64,000 bases of DNA from Daedaleopsis sinensis (taxonomy: Eukaryota > Basidiomycota > Agaricomycetes > Polyporales > Polyporaceae): NCBI GenBank assembly GCA_033807695.1, contig CM066303.1:248001-312000 (forward strand), in the 5' to 3' direction. Positions within the stretch are counted from its first letter, which is position 1; every line of letters starts with the position of its first letter. Below are positions 46,310 through 58,373 of the stretch, piece by piece. The translations under genes were made by a program, and so were the position numbers. The notes below the pieces were generated by a model, which worked only from the letters and a program-made list of their open reading frames with translations, ran no database searches and had not been told where the DNA came from.

Positions 46310-47312
46310 GTCGGACGAGTTTGAGACCGGATATACAGTAACCGAGTACCAGAGAATCTGCTACCGGCAGGGAACAGGAGGGGGGGGAGAGGGCGGGGGA
46401 GAGAGGGAGGGAAGGGAGGATTAACGACGAGTAGTACGATGAGAGAAAGGACCAGTGGCCCGCTTGAAACGCGTTTATAGCGAAGGTGAAGGGTGGAGAA
46501 AGAACGATAGGTAGACGCAGACCAAGCCGCGAAGAACCTAGAAGAAAGACAAGAAAAGACCAGAGAGCACCAGGCAGGGACCGAAGACGCGCAGCGTGGA
46601 GGACGGCGAGACAGTCTCCGCTTCCCGTCGTATTTTAACACCCAGGACGAGACCTCGCCTGGCGATCGGCTAGGCCGCTTTGGCCCATTGGCGCACTGGC
46701 GGTCCTAAACCTGTTGAATTGCCGTCGAGAACGACCGATTCGGGCGGGCGGTGCGAATTCGCCAAGCCTTGGCCGACCAATCGTGGTCTAGAGCCAAGGC
46801 CGGATATGGAGGTTCTCGGTAGCACCGTGCAACGTTGTGTCGGCGTGGCGGTAATCGCCTAAGAGGATATGGCGAAGCGCAGCTTCGAGCTCCACAGAAA
46901 TCACCCTGGCGCACAACGGAACGGTTCGGTAAGCGTTTCAGCGGTCGGTGCAATTGGTCCTCGCCAACACACCATCGCAGATGTGCAGATCCAATACCGA
47001 GTTCAGTCTCAGAGATGATCACTGTTAATGATAGATAAGTTAGCGGGCAGGTCTACAAGAGGAGAAGGAGTGCAATACCTGCAAGACGACAGATTGGCAG
47101 CAAGATCTGCGTCGGGAGAATATTAACGCCCTTTTTGGAGTGGCAATACATAAGCGACGCTTAAAACATCCAATCTCCGTGGCCTCGATCAGTGAGTGCA
47201 TCTGCCTCCGCCAAATCGTCATCGATACCAAGGGAATGGATAACGATAACTGCTTGGCATACGACGCGGATGCTGCGGAACGACTACCTGAGAGTCTTGT
47301 TTTCTGCAGCTT

Positions 47313-47337
47313 AGAGCACGACTGTGGGTCGTGCTCT
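47313..47337. other. Perfect 10-bp-stem inverted repeat
   Basis: AGAGCACGAC and GTCGTGCTCT flank a 5-nt TGTGG loop. Function unknown. A terminator-like or protein-binding role is possible. Confidence 0.5.
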
Positions 47338-47520
47338 CAAATAAGGAAAGACCCCGTCAGCCAAAGCACAAAAGGCCATAAGTAGCCCAAAGAACAACGC
47401 CCGACGGGCCGAAAGCACAGTTTCTCTGCCAAGAAGAAATCTCCGGAGATGCATGAGATACACGATTGTCGCTGTGACGCGGTCGTGCCCGACACTCGCT
47501 CAACGCCGCGGTCCCCCGAC

Positions 47521-47556
47521 GCTGATTGGCTGGGTAGCGCTATCCAGCCAATCAGC
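47521..47556. promoter_or_regulatory. 36-bp near-perfect palindrome with two CCAAT boxes
   Basis: GCTGATTGGCTGG at 47521-47533 is exactly reverse-complementary to CCAGCCAATCAGC at 47544-47556. The ten bases between contain the palindrome TAGCGCTA, so only one base pair of 18 fails. Each arm carries a CCAAT box (one per strand). It lies 1.2 kb upstream of the carrier gene start (46309) and about 330 bp beyond the 3' end of the RBR gene. Confidence 0.5.
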
Positions 47557-47888
47557 GCACTCATCGCATCAAGGTTTCAATGTTTTGGGCACTCGCCTAC
47601 ATCCTCCTGAAGTGATATGTTTTTGATCGAGCATCGCCGAGGAACACGTCATCGTCGGTCATCCAGTGTGTTGCTCGGGGTAAAGGCCAGGTGGCATCAC
47701 ATTTGAGTCGGATTACATGGATATATGAGCTGCATTGACAGAGTATTGACAGAGTCCGGTGTTGGGGTGCTATGAAGACGTGATCTGTCGACGAAGAGCT
47801 GTGGTCAGCGTGCACGGACTTGAAACATGGGCACGGCACCCACTCTGTATTAGAATTTAAATTATGCATGTCACGGTCGACGGTCCTA

Positions 47889-50874
47889 TCACGCTCCCTT
47901 CTTTCGTGCAGACCTCCTCGGCCTTGCCGGAGGAGGAGCACGAACAGCTCTAGCGCGGGCGACGGGCGGGGGTGCGGGCACTGGCGGAGGCGGAGGCGCG
48001 AAGGCAGGCGGAAGCTGCACCGCGGGGGGAGGTGCGTACGCCGCCGGTACCGGCTGAGGAGCCTGGTTGATCTGGAACTGCAGATTGAAAATCGGGCCCA
48101 TTGCGTGGTGATGGTGGTGGTGCTGAAGCACTGGCTGAGGGGGGATATCTCGCACCCTCCCGATGGCCGCCGCGAGGTCGTCCCGCCACTGTGCTGCCGC
48201 TTGCGCTCGGTGTGCACGGTGTGCTAGGCCCACGCCCGCAGGCACGCCCGGAAGGACTTGGAGCCCTGCAGGGAGGCGACCGCGGGCGATCGGTACGGCG
48301 TGACGCGACGGCCCGGCGGCGGGCGGCGGGGGCGGGGGCGGGAGGTCGACGGCGATCTCTTTCTCGTCCAGCTCAGGGTGAGCTCGCTTGAAGTCCTCGA
48401 GCGCTTTCTTGGCAGCGGCAGTGACCTGCGTGTTGCGTCGGTGGCCAAGAGTCGGTCACCGCTGAAGGCTTCCGATAGCGAAGGAACACGATTCTCACCT
48501 CGTCGCTATGGCGGCCTTCTACCGATGAATCCCACAACGGACACTTCTTAGGATCGGGTAGTCCTGTGTACGGCGGCGGCTGGCGAAGTACGTATTTCGA
48601 GCGATGCACGAACCCGTCAGAGGGCTTGGCACAGGAAACGAGAGAACAACGGCAAATAAACTCACATTGCCAAAATGTTCGTAACTTGTGATTACTTTGC
48701 GACAGATGTAGCACGAAAGCGTTGCACAGTTCGGACAAGTCATTTTGTTGCACTGTGGGAAACACAAAAAATCGTGAGCGGCGTGAAGAGACAGCGGCAC
48801 ACGAGACGACAACGCTGCACGCACTCCCATTTCCTTGACGAAAGCTGCAACACAATTCGATGTTCACACAGCCGCACCACCCGGTCGACATCGGGAACCA
48901 CGCACCTTTCTGGCACTTGGGACAATTCCGCATCAACGCGCGGGCTACGCAAGACCATTCATCAACGACGAGAAGACAATCCAGACGCATCACGGAGCAA
49001 CCCACTCATCGCTTCCTCAATCGCGTGTCGTACATCAAGTTTCTTATCATCGTCAACTTCTGCTCGGGCGGAACACGATCGTTAGCCATCGCAGGACGAC
49101 AGACGGATGACTCCTGAGTCGACAGTAACGTACCCTGACAGCTCTTTGGCAGATGATCCTATCGCCAACGAGGACACAAGAAGATACCGTCAGCGACGTT
49201 CCAAGCAAGGAAGGTAGACACTGGCATAAAAGACACAGCGCGGGGAAGGGGGGCCATGAAACGTGGGCGAGGAGAGAGGCATGGAAGCAAGGCGGGCCGG
49301 AGCGCAGGAAGAGAGGACAAGCAATAAGCGGTTGGCAGAGATTGACACTCACCAGCTTCTTGCACTGTCTGCATGTCACGGCTCCGCAGCTCTCGTTCTC
49401 GCAGCGGAAAAGGCGCTCCTGCTCGTTCTCGATGACCACCTTGTACTCGCAAAACGGACACTCCTCCAGCCCCTCTAGCCCAGCGGCCTCGATCTCCTTC
49501 CGCTGCTTCACACGCTCGTACAGCTCCAGCAGCTTGGGCGTGAGGAACCGCCGCAGCTCCGACTCCGGGAACAGCAGCTTGCACCCAGACTGGTCCATGC
49601 AGACGATCCGCGCGTCGTGCTCGCCGAGTTTCGTCTCTGCGTACGTCATCATACACGATGTACAGAACAGGTGTGCCTCGGGGCACTGCACCATCTTGTC
49701 CTGCACGCCGCCGGGCCCGTCAGTGATGCACGCGCGGCGCGAGATGCGAACGGAACGCACGAATGGGTACTCGGAGAAGCAGCACCCGCACTCGATCCCG
49801 CCCTCCTCCTCCAGCCGCAGCTCCTCCGCGACCACCGCCGCCCGCTGCGCCTCCTCCTCCTCCAGCCTCGCCTGCACCCACTGGACCTCCTGGTTGAGGA
49901 CGGCGTCGATCCTATGTACGCGTTTGCCCTTGCCCTTATTGCGCAGACGGACCATCGGCTTGTACGGCGGGGCGTGGCTGCGCTGCTGCTCGTGCAGTGC
50001 GAGGTAGCTGGGTGCGTAGAGCGAGTTATGCTCTTTGAACGTGAGTCTGATGTGTGATGTCGGAATGTCGAGAAAGTGTTGTTCGAGCAGCTCCTGCAGC
50101 GACCGGTCAGTCGGAATGGAATGCTATATACAGCGCGCGACTTACCGCAGCAAGGGTAACGTAGTATGGGCCACCCTCGAAGTTGCGATTCTTGTCGCCG
50201 TAGTCGATCTTGTGTTTGACCACGCGCTGTGCTGGCTGATCGTCCTCCCGTTTGCGCTTACCCTTGGTGCCCGCCTTGGGATAGTCGGGGTTCTCGAACA
50301 GCGTGTGCAGCACCGCCTCCACGACCTTGTCTTTGTGGGTCGGGTGTTGCTGCTCGACTAGCGAGAACACATGGGCGGGAAGAACGTCGGGGATGATCTC
50401 AAGCACCTGCGCGACATATGCGTCGAAGGGGATAACATCGTCCGGCACCAATGCTGGCTCAGGAGGGATTTGCGCAGGGTCATCGTTTGCTGCCACTGTA
50501 GCAAGTGGCTGTATTGCTGCAGCAGGCGCAAGCAGATAGTCGCCGAGTTCGAATGGATCTTCGAGAAACAGGGGCAGCGGAGGAGACGGCGCACGAGCTG
50601 GTTGAGGTGCCGGAACCTCGACCGGAGCACGCGAAAGGTCAACTACGGGGATCGCGCGCTGCTTCCCTTTGTGTTGACGGGATGCGCTCCCTGAGCCACT
50701 CGCATGTGAGACCCCACAGTGTGACGGCCCCGCCACCGCGTCGTCGTCGGAGTCCGTCAGTTCGATGACATCTCCGACTGGAAGTAGTCGATTGGCGCGA
50801 GTGCGAGAAGCTCGCGAGCTACCCGGTGCAGGCGAGTTTGATCTTGAGTCGACGTTGATGACGACACGGCTCAT
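47889..50874 (-). CDS. RING-between-RING (RNF216/TRIAD3-like) E3 ubiquitin ligase
   Basis: Ten exons (5' to 3'): 50874-50146, 50093-49761, 49700-49353, 49158-49134, 49059-49006, 48944-48906, 48844-48825, 48752-48666, 48579-48499 and 48425-47889, giving 750 residues. It should take ubiquitin from an E2 onto its own Cys and then pass it to substrate. RING1 begins with CGCCFSEYP near residue 345 and continues CPEAHLFCTSC. The IBR has CPFCEY and CENESCGAVTCRQC. RING2 reads NCPKCQ...GCNKMTCPNC followed by CYICRKVITSYEHF, close to the RNF216 pattern. The Cys of GCNKMTC (about residue 517), first codon of exon 8, is the expected catalytic one. The N-terminal 240 residues are acidic and Ser/Pro-rich with an IELTDSDDD SIM-like patch. 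The tail is Pro-rich with a natural run of six His and basic ends. Substrates are unknown. Confidence 0.9.
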
Positions 50875-51497
50875 GTCTGCAACGTAAACTGATCAGTGGG
50901 CGGGCGATATGAGGATAGAAGGTATGAAGCAAGGACATGAACACGCACAGAGTCAAAAAGGTCACTACTTATCGATGGTGATGAAAGGCCTTTGCAACGA
51001 CCTCAGTGGCGGCGAACTAAGCATAGACCCTGAGGATCGTCGACAAGATCAGCACGCATTATTGCTGGTGACACGAGGGGAAGTGAGAGTCGGGACTCGG
51101 ATGCAGAAGAATATAAGGAAAAGGATGCCCCTGAGGAGTAACGCAAATGAGGGGGATTCATCCAACCTTCATGCTTATATGGGGAGACGGTCAGGGCGAA
51201 CAGTGGGGAACAACTCGCGGTACCATCGCCCTGGGTTCAATCCGCTACGGCTGTGTTGGCGACGCGGATGCCGAGCGCGGCACCCCCTCGTTGGTAGTAT
51301 ACCAACCCCAGGGTTGAAACGCATCGTTGGCTTGGTTTGTCGACGTGCCTGGCCGCAGAGGTCACAAGACACTCAAGGTGAACTGGACTCTGGTCAAAAC
51401 GCGCGGCCATCTCACGAGTGTCAAACCATGTATGCCATGAGTTTGCTCGAGTCGCAGCACGGAACAGCGCATTTTAGCCCCCCCCCTCATGGCCACA

Positions 51498-51536
51498 GTC
51501 AGCTTGCAAGAGGGTTGCACCCTCTCGCAAGCTGAC
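51498..51536. other. 17-bp-stem inverted repeat (hairpin)
   Basis: GTCAGCTTGCAAGAGGG (51498-51514) pairs with CCCTCTCGCAAGCTGAC (51520-51536) with one mismatch around a 5-nt loop. A C run precedes it. No gene is close enough on either strand to make a terminator likely. Confidence 0.6.
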
Positions 51537-52643
51537 ACGCATATAGGTATTTTTCACAACAACAACACGAAGTAATCCATCGTGATCTCTGACAAACGAT
51601 GTTGCTTGGCACCAATTGTCAAGGTTCACGAACAGGTTTCGGTTGTGTCGCAGATTTGATGTCCACAGAGTGTGCTAGAGCATTTGGAATAACAGCCCAC
51701 CAAGTGCACGAGCCCACACACGGCATCCATGCTATATCCAACTACTTCCAGAAGAGTCCGTGTGCTCACCAAGCACTGAATGCACGCAGGAACAGGTCTG
51801 GAAACTCATCTCTCGACTCAGAAGTCTCGTGTTCTGACCAGATAGAATTATGAGAATGAGATGGCGCGCCAAAGAGACCGATATGAGCAGCAGCTGGGTT
51901 TATGAACGGGGACGGATCGCTGTTGGGCGTACCATCGAGCTCTCCGTCCCTTTCCACAAACTCAATCGGCACTAAGACAATTCCGAGCCGATGCCAAGTC
52001 TACGTTCCACACATCACGCGTCTCCCTCCCTGGCTTTCCCCAAATGCGGAAAATGTAGATGGCTCGGAGTGAGGGGACACATACCGTACAATCTATCCCG
52101 CCCACTGACCTCCTGGTCGCTCGGTCTTGAGGCACTCGGAGTGGGTCCGCAGAGGAATGCTTGAGCGAATAAGGGCTTGTAGTTACGCCTAAGCAGCTTG
52201 AGAGCACGATGGTAGCTGTCGGCAAAAGCACAGTACTAGAGTAGTGCGTGGTGGTAAGGAGCAAGCAGGGTGAAAAGCCCGATTGCCCGAAGCGCCCAAC
52301 TGAGGACTCGGACACGTGGATGTAGGAACGCACACGTGCTCCGTGTCACAGACGGTGACAGACGCGTCCGACTTGGTCACGTCCGGCGTAATCTGGCGTA
52401 ATGCTCCGGACTCTATAATCTTCCTGCTCCTCAGATCAGATCACCACAGCACACAAATCGCCAACGTTGATTATGAACGCAATATAGTGAGCTGATGCCG
52501 GACAACATTTGAAGTTAACATCGTAGAGGCTCCCCATAGCGGCCGTCAAGCCAACCCGATCTTGATCATGATCAATAGACGCAGACTCGCAGCATGCTTT
52601 ACTTGCGGGACGAGGAGGTGTGGAGACTACAGCTTGGATTTGA

Positions 52644-52656
52644 GGGGGGGGGGGGG
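52644..52656. repeat. 13-base G homopolymer
   Basis: Thirteen G followed by ATCT in the intergenic part downstream of the F-box gene. The run in the P450 exon is also followed by ATCT. Confidence 0.9.
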
Positions 52657-52766
52657 ATCTACCTGCCACACCGCGGCAGTAGAACTTGGCTTGTTTTGGC
52701 GGTAGGATACGAAACAACTAGTGCAGAGTCTCATTTGGTTCTGGGTATTGATGATCTGCTTAACCG

Positions 52767-54519
52767 TCAGCGTCGCCTCGTGATGCCCTGAACCGTCAAC
52801 ACACTCGTACCCAGCAATGAAGCGCCGTGGTATCGCAGCAGCCACTCCCACTCTGCGCACCCAAAGTCCTCGACCGTCCGATGCGCAACCTTCTCAAGCG
52901 GCCATGGTTTGGAGTAGTACGACCCCCTCGCCGGGGCGTCGTCCGGATGGTCGGCTGCAGAGTCAGAATTGTCGCGCAAGATCCGCTTCAGGTACGGGCC
53001 GTACCCAACGAGCTGCAGGGTGTTTGGATGGTCCTCGAGCAGCTGCCGCTCCAGCCTGAGGTGCATGGTGCAGTCCACGTCGAGGACATGCAGGTAGCTC
53101 AAGGAGGTGCGCTTCCGGATCTATTCAGACGTAAATACCCGCGGCGTCCACTGCGCAGACTCAACCTCTGACACGTACCAGCTTGATCCACTCTGGCGAG
53201 TACGGTGTCTTCAGTGCCGATAGGTAGTATACGCGAACATCAATGAGCAGCGCAGAGAGGCATAGCGGGATACCCTTGTCGAGACGCTGTATCTCGATAT
53301 CGGACCAGTCGGTCGACCGTACGTCTAAGCCGAGCACCTCGAGTGCCGGGAGCTCGGGGAGGTTGTTCCAGATTTGCGGCTGGAGCGAGTCAACGACCCT
53401 CAGGTTGAGGACAAGATCGAGCATCCGCAGACGCCGTTTGTTCACGAGGAAGGCACTCACAGCAAGTGTGAGTTGGGGCGGAGAAAAGTCTTCCAAATCG
53501 CTCATGATTTTCAGCGCGGTGAGGTCGGGGAGCGCCGTCGGGGACGCGGTGAGAAGGGGTACGAGCTGATCTGCAATGGTGTGGGAGCTGAGGCCGCACA
53601 GAGACAAAGAGCGGAGAGCGGTGCAGTGGTGGAAGACGAGCGTGAGCCCGCCGAGGTTATTTGGGTAGACGATCTCGAGCTCCAGGAGTCTGAAGAAGGT
53701 GCGGATGGGGAATTCCCAGATAACACTGCCCGGATAGACGGATAGATAGGTGAGCGCGATGAAGTTCGTTTCGATGCCGGTGATCAGGTCTTGGGGGATT
53801 TCGTACGGATCGTACATAGTGTTATAGTCATACAATAACCGTAACACACGAAGATTGGGGAGGTGACACGGAGATAGTTTGAGTGCCGCCACGTACCTGC
53901 CGATTCAAACGAGTATATTCAGTCATTGCACCACATACCTGGCGACGGTTGGAGCCAAATCGCTGAACACTTACGGTAGACAGATCTCGGTAAGCAGGGG
54001 GCCTGAGGATTTGACCAATGCATCCAGGACGAATGGTTTTGGCAGGAGGGACTGGGAGGAATACCAGTGGAACGAACGGAGATTGTGCATCGCTTCAAGC
54101 GCCTCCTCTAGAAGACCTAAGAAAGGGTGCTTCATGTTCATTGATTTGGTCAGACATTCTCCTGCTGAGTACGTACGTAGTTCAAAGACACCGTCGCCGA
54201 TAGAGTACGGACGAACGTATAGCCTGCAGATATACCTCGAAAATGCCGGAGTGCGCGAAATGTGTCGGAGGAGTTCCCAGGTGGTGGTACTCCGTCGTTC
54301 TATTTCCTCAGAGACAGACTCCTCCAGGAGAGCGAAGATCGTATGTTCCTGGTCTTCGTCTTTTCGCCAGATTCCAAAGGAGATTGTTACGCTGGAGAAC
54401 AGGCGGGAGAGCGAAATATCGTGGTGGAGTAGGGAGACAAAGAGACACGTCCTTTGGTCATCTTTTCCTAGGAAGTTGATGACAACTTCCCATATTTCTG
54501 GAGGAAGTGTTTTGAGCAT
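52767..54519 (-). CDS. F-box protein with leucine-rich C-terminal region
   Basis: Exons (5' to 3'): 54519-53975, 53896-53179 and 53120-52767, giving 538 residues. The N-terminus is an F-box (LPPEIWEVVINFLGKDDQRT, then CLFVSLLHHD, residues 5-45), the Skp1-binding part of an SCF ubiquitin-ligase substrate receptor. Beyond it are irregular Leu-rich repeats (LRSFHWYS, LRVLRLLYD, ALTYLSVYP, LLELEIVYP, ALRSLSLCG, LPALEVLGL), which would form the substrate-recognition part. Agaricomycete genomes hold large families of such F-box/LRR proteins with fast-evolving substrate parts, and this is probably one of them. Substrate unknown. Introns are 78 and 58 nt. The stop at 52769-52767 follows TRRR. An extra 3' exon cannot be ruled out. 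Confidence 0.82.
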
Positions 54520-54827
54520 TTCAACGGTGATTTCTCGTTCTGCGTAACGCGCCCGGCGAGGCAGTCACGGCTTATACTAGCAACCTACTAGTAGAGATTA
54601 TCAGTTGGTCAGCGATAAGCATCGGATTCAAAAAGGTTATTATCACACTAAGCTGAAGAGTGGATTTTGAAGAGCTCGAGCCTCCAGCTCAGGTACGATA
54701 TCATAGCACTCATCATCGCAATATCATTACAGGTGCGTTACACACATGAATCCGTCGTGAGTCTAAGTAAGTAAGTGTGGTGATACATCCAACGCCGCCC
54801 AGTCCATCCCATCCCGAACACTCGGGC
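54520..54827. other. Intergenic, promoter of the F-box gene
   Basis: About 300 bp without a gene. Nothing distinctive beyond AT-richness. Confidence 0.5.
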
Positions 54828-56988
54828 TCAGATCGCAAACAGCTCCGTGTGGAGCGCGATCCCGCCAAGCTCGACACCCCTCGTCAGGCTCACCCGCGCG
54901 ACGGCGTTGTGCGCCTCGCGCGTCAGCGACTCCGGGCCCGCCGCGCACACCGCGACACCGCCCCCAAGCCCGACCCACTGCAAGCGCGCCGACGCCGACG
55001 CGGGCGCGCTCTCGTCCGTCTCGAGCGACTGCGTCTCCGCTTCCGCCTCCTTCTTGGACGCCGACGAGGATTCAGACAGCGACTGCGAGGGCGGTGGGGT
55101 GGTGAGGTCGCGCAGGAGGCCGGTGACGGACGGGCGGGTGGTCGCGATGACGTCCATGTTGGGGATCGCGGGGACGTCTTCGGGGTTGCACAGGCAGGTC
55201 ACGTAGACGGTGATGTGCAGGTCGAGCGACGTCCCGGCGACGGTGTTGGCGATCTCCATGAGCATCGGCGCCAGCCAGTGTATGGCACCTAAGACAAGGG
55301 TCAGCCCAGTACAAAGGCACCTGGGAAGGACGAGACATACCGTATGACCGGACACACCACGCGAACTCGATCCGCCGCGTCTTCTCACCGTGCGGACGTC
55401 CGAGCTTCGCGCATCGCGCGACGATGTCATCGAGGAGCCCCAGCGTGAACGTCGCGCCAGAGCCGCCGGCGACGAGGAGCGCACTCTCGTACTCGCCGAG
55501 GTCGACACTCGAGCCGCCGTACGGTCCGTCGATCATGACCTGCACCGGGACGCCGGGCCGTTCGTCCTTGTCTACGCGCAGGCGTTCCTGCTCCGCCTGG
55601 GCGTAGTCGTTGAGTGCACGGGTCCAGTCGCCGACAGAGCGCGCAGCGAGGGTGATCGAGTTGCCGGCGAGGCAGGACGATGATGCCGGAGCATTCACGA
55701 TGGTGAGTGGGTGGGATTCCAGGATGCGTCCGGAGAAGAAGACGCGGAGGCGGACGTGCTGACCGGCTACCCAACCATTGTCGCAGTCATGAACATGAAT
55801 CTGATAGAGGTTGTGAGCGGTCATATATGAGCATTTATGTTGTTCAACCCACCAGTGTCATGTTGTTGTCGACGGGGACAAGCGTGGCATCCTTGAAGCG
55901 GTAGCGGAACATACGAAGTAACATGTCGAAGCCGTAGAAGGCCAATGGGGGGAATATCCATGGCGAGGCGTACTCCGTGTGGTAGCAGATCGTTATAAAG
56001 AATGCAACAAACCCGAGCATGCTATGCGTAATTGTGAGTATGGATATAGCGTGGAAGGAAACGAATACTAACTGGATGACGAAGAACGACTCGTAGAAGA
56101 AGCGTCGTACAGGCCGGATGGAGGTGAGTATCAGGACGCACAAGACGCCGAACGCAGCCACTCCGGACGTCTCCTTCTGCTGTCCAAGGATAGGGAGACC
56201 AAATACGAGATGGTTGTTGATCCACAGCGCGCCGTGAACAGTCGCGCCGATGAACATCCCACGCCCGGCCCAACGGTGGATGTAATTGAGCTTCTCGTAG
56301 CCGTTACCGGGACCAAGGAGCAGGGACAGAACAGAGTTCTTGGTGCCGAAGAGGAATACGACGGGGAACTGTGCTAGCGCCAAGAAACCTAGTGCCATGC
56401 ATATTTCAGTTGAAGTCTCTCCAAGTAGGGCGGGTAGAGACAAGGCTTACCTGCTCGGTTAGGGTTGTCGATGAGAGGCACCTGCATAGTGATGCATGCA
56501 ATAACCAGAGCAAGGTATGCTGCTATGATCGCCACTGTCGAAAGGTCGTGTTAAAGGCAGCGCGAAGAACCCGACTGTAGGCACGTACTCTGTCCGACGT
56601 CCAGCTCGACACCGGGCAAGGACCACAGTGTCGACGACCATAGAGTCTCTACAAAGCCCCAACCTCTGCGCCCTGACCGAACGGGCTTGACATCCTTCGC
56701 ATGGTTGGTCAGAACATACCCTCCGCTATTCTCCGTGACGCCGGTAACGAGGCCGCGATATAGCCGTCGATTCCTGTACGCCCGCACGAGATGGGGGATA
56801 GATGCAACTACCGCAAGACCCACGCCTGCTGCCCAGATTATCGAGAACTTGCGCTGCCATTTAGGGTCTTCGACGTAGGAGCTGGGGTGGGTGTTAGCGT
56901 TGTCTACGACGGCGAACTGTATGATCGAGACTTACTTGTACTGCTGCAGCTCAGTCGGGATAACTGGCGGCGCTCCAAAATCGGTCAT
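54828..56988 (-). CDS. Ferric/cupric reductase transmembrane component (FRE family)
   Basis: Seven exons (5' to 3'): 56988-56936, 56881-56589, 56534-56451, 56388-56073, 56021-55853, 55800-55341 and 55288-54828, giving 611 residues. It should pass electrons from cytosolic NADPH via FAD and two hemes to Fe(III) or Cu(II) outside the cell. Heme-binding His pairs are visible in HRWAGRGMFIGATVHG and in IHMLGFVAFFITICYH. The FAD site is ESHPLTI, and the NADPH-binding half has MIDGPYGGSS and LLVAGGSGATFTLGLLDD. A loop of about 55 residues rich in Ser, Glu and Pro sits in the NADPH domain (after TTRPSVTGLLRD). An N-terminal helix (WAAGVGLAVVASIPHLV) precedes the ferric-reductase domain. The gene is divergent from the Ctr copper transporter at 57461, with only 472 bp between the start codons, which suggests common regulation by copper or iron. 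Confidence 0.92.
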
Positions 56989-57460
56989 GTTGTCCGTTCG
57001 TGGGTTGGATGCCTGAACGTCGAGAGCGGAGACGTCGTCTTGGGGAGAGACGGAGGCGTCGATGGGAGCTGAGGCTGAGGTAAACTCGGAAGGGAAGTCA
57101 GATATGGTGAGGAAAGGCTTTTTCCGCAGTGTTTGTCTGGGACAAATAAAGGTGAAAGAATTCTCTCACCGCCGAGCAACCACAAGCGCTGACTGCGACG
57201 GTGCTCAGAGCCTCAGCCGCCCGATACGGCCGTGTTCCTCGCTCCTCCCCTGAGACATTCAGCTTGGCCTCTTGGAACTCGTTTCATTCTTTCATAATAA
57301 TATGTTGACAAGACCAGCTAGAGGGATTATGAGCTCTCTCAGCACGATTTATAGTCCGCAGAATCTGGAGGAACGCTCGATTTAACTCCCCGTCTCTCGC
57401 CCGTCGCAACGACTCTATAAATCGCACAACCAAATTGTCAGCGCAACAAGACACGAGATC
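56989..57460. promoter_or_regulatory. Shared divergent promoter region, ferric reductase / Ctr1
   Basis: 472 bp between the two start codons contain everything needed for both genes. A TATAAAT at 57416-57422 lies 45 bp before the Ctr ATG. On the complementary strand GTTGCTCG near 57175 resembles the core of the yeast copper-regulator Mac1 site (TTTGCTC). That resemblance is weak evidence. Confidence 0.55.
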
Positions 57461-58373
57461 ATGTCCGACATGTCTATGAATACCTCTCCAAGCACGGCCA
57501 CGACCACGGCAGCTGCTGTCAGTGCCACAGCCTCGGCCATGAGCATGAGCATGGGAGGCAGCTCATGCAAGATCTCTGTAAGTCCCGCCGCTCTATTTCA
57601 CTCCCTCATTTTCTGCACGGTCCGGAAGCATCTAGCGGGCTCTCACGAGTGTTCAGGATCCTACAGTCCTTATTCATATGTTCAGACGCGCCGATATGCC
57701 CGCCTATCGTGAACTACTCGTGACATGCCCCATAGTACATTCATGCTCGCTGACATATGGCCATCACACAGATGTTATGGAACTGGTACACGGTCGACAG
57801 CTGCTTCATTGCACGCTCGTGGCATGTCCAGAGCAGCGGCGCCTTCGCTGGCTCTTGTATCGGCGTCGTCCTGCTCGTGATCATTCTCGAGCTCCTCCGC
57901 CGTGCCCAGCGCGAGTTCGACCGCTACCTGCATCGCGCCAACGGTGCCCCGACATCCTGCTGCGCCCCCTCCGCTGACGGGAGCGACGTGGGTAGTAGCA
58001 AAGGCCTCGCAATCCCCACTCGAGGCCCGGCGGGAGCGGCGAGGCTGAAGCTCTGGCAGCAACTGGCCCGCGCAGCCCTCTTCACGGTCCAGTTTGCGGT
58101 GGGGTACTTCGTGATGCTACTTGCTATGTATTACAATGGCGAGTACTACTCTACTATTTTCTGCTAGGACCTTACGCTGATCACAACGCGCTCACAGGCT
58201 ACATCATCATCTGTATCTTCCTTGGAGCCTTCCTCGGTGCGGCCCTCTTCCAGTCAGACACCTACTATACCGGTAACGAGTACGTGTAATTTCATTCGTA
58301 CTATATCTTCGACCGTTGCTAACGATTTGTACTACGCAGCGGACCTGAGACGCGGGACTCGTGCTGCAACTGA
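57461..58373 (+). CDS. Ctr-family high-affinity copper transporter 1
   Basis: Exons 57461-57577, 57772-58138, 58198-58279 and 58340-58373 give 199 residues. A Ctr protein imports Cu(I) as a trimer. The N-terminus is Met-rich (SDMSMN and AMSMSMGG), a copper-collecting region. Helix 2 carries the MxxxM selectivity motif (FVMLLAMYY), helix 3 the GxxxG packing motif (FLGAFLGAALF), and the C-terminus ends in a double Cys (DSCCN), a copper-relay motif. CCAPS in the cytosolic loop adds two cysteines. The third intron (58139-58197) begins GC rather than GT: no GT donor keeps the frame, and GCGAGT matches the accepted GC-AG consensus. It sits next to, and divergent from, the ferric/cupric reductase, whose Cu(II) reduction would supply Cu(I). 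Confidence 0.92.

Larger units (their letters stand above)
46310..47888. other. Intergenic, between the carrier promoter and the RBR ligase 3' end
   Basis: No gene recognised. Contains a purine tract at 46378-46420, a 10-bp-stem hairpin at 47313-47337 and a 36-bp palindrome with CCAAT boxes at 47521-47556 (both listed separately). Confidence 0.5.
50875..52766. other. Intergenic
   Basis: No gene recognised in 1.9 kb. Contains a 17-bp-stem hairpin at 51498-51536 and a 13-base G run at 52644-52656. Small open frames (up to 208 codons at 50909-51535) show no family signal. Confidence 0.5.

Noticed and set aside
45814..46641. 275-codon minus-strand frame extending upstream of the carrier gene
   Set aside because: Crosses a splice site in the wrong phase. 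The phase with MEYYGSNN as start leads directly into the conserved helix 1, so the longer frame is fortuitous.
49053..49955. 300-codon minus-strand frame reading through RBR introns
   Set aside because: Reads through two introns. The RING1 and IBR motifs are only continuous when these are spliced out.
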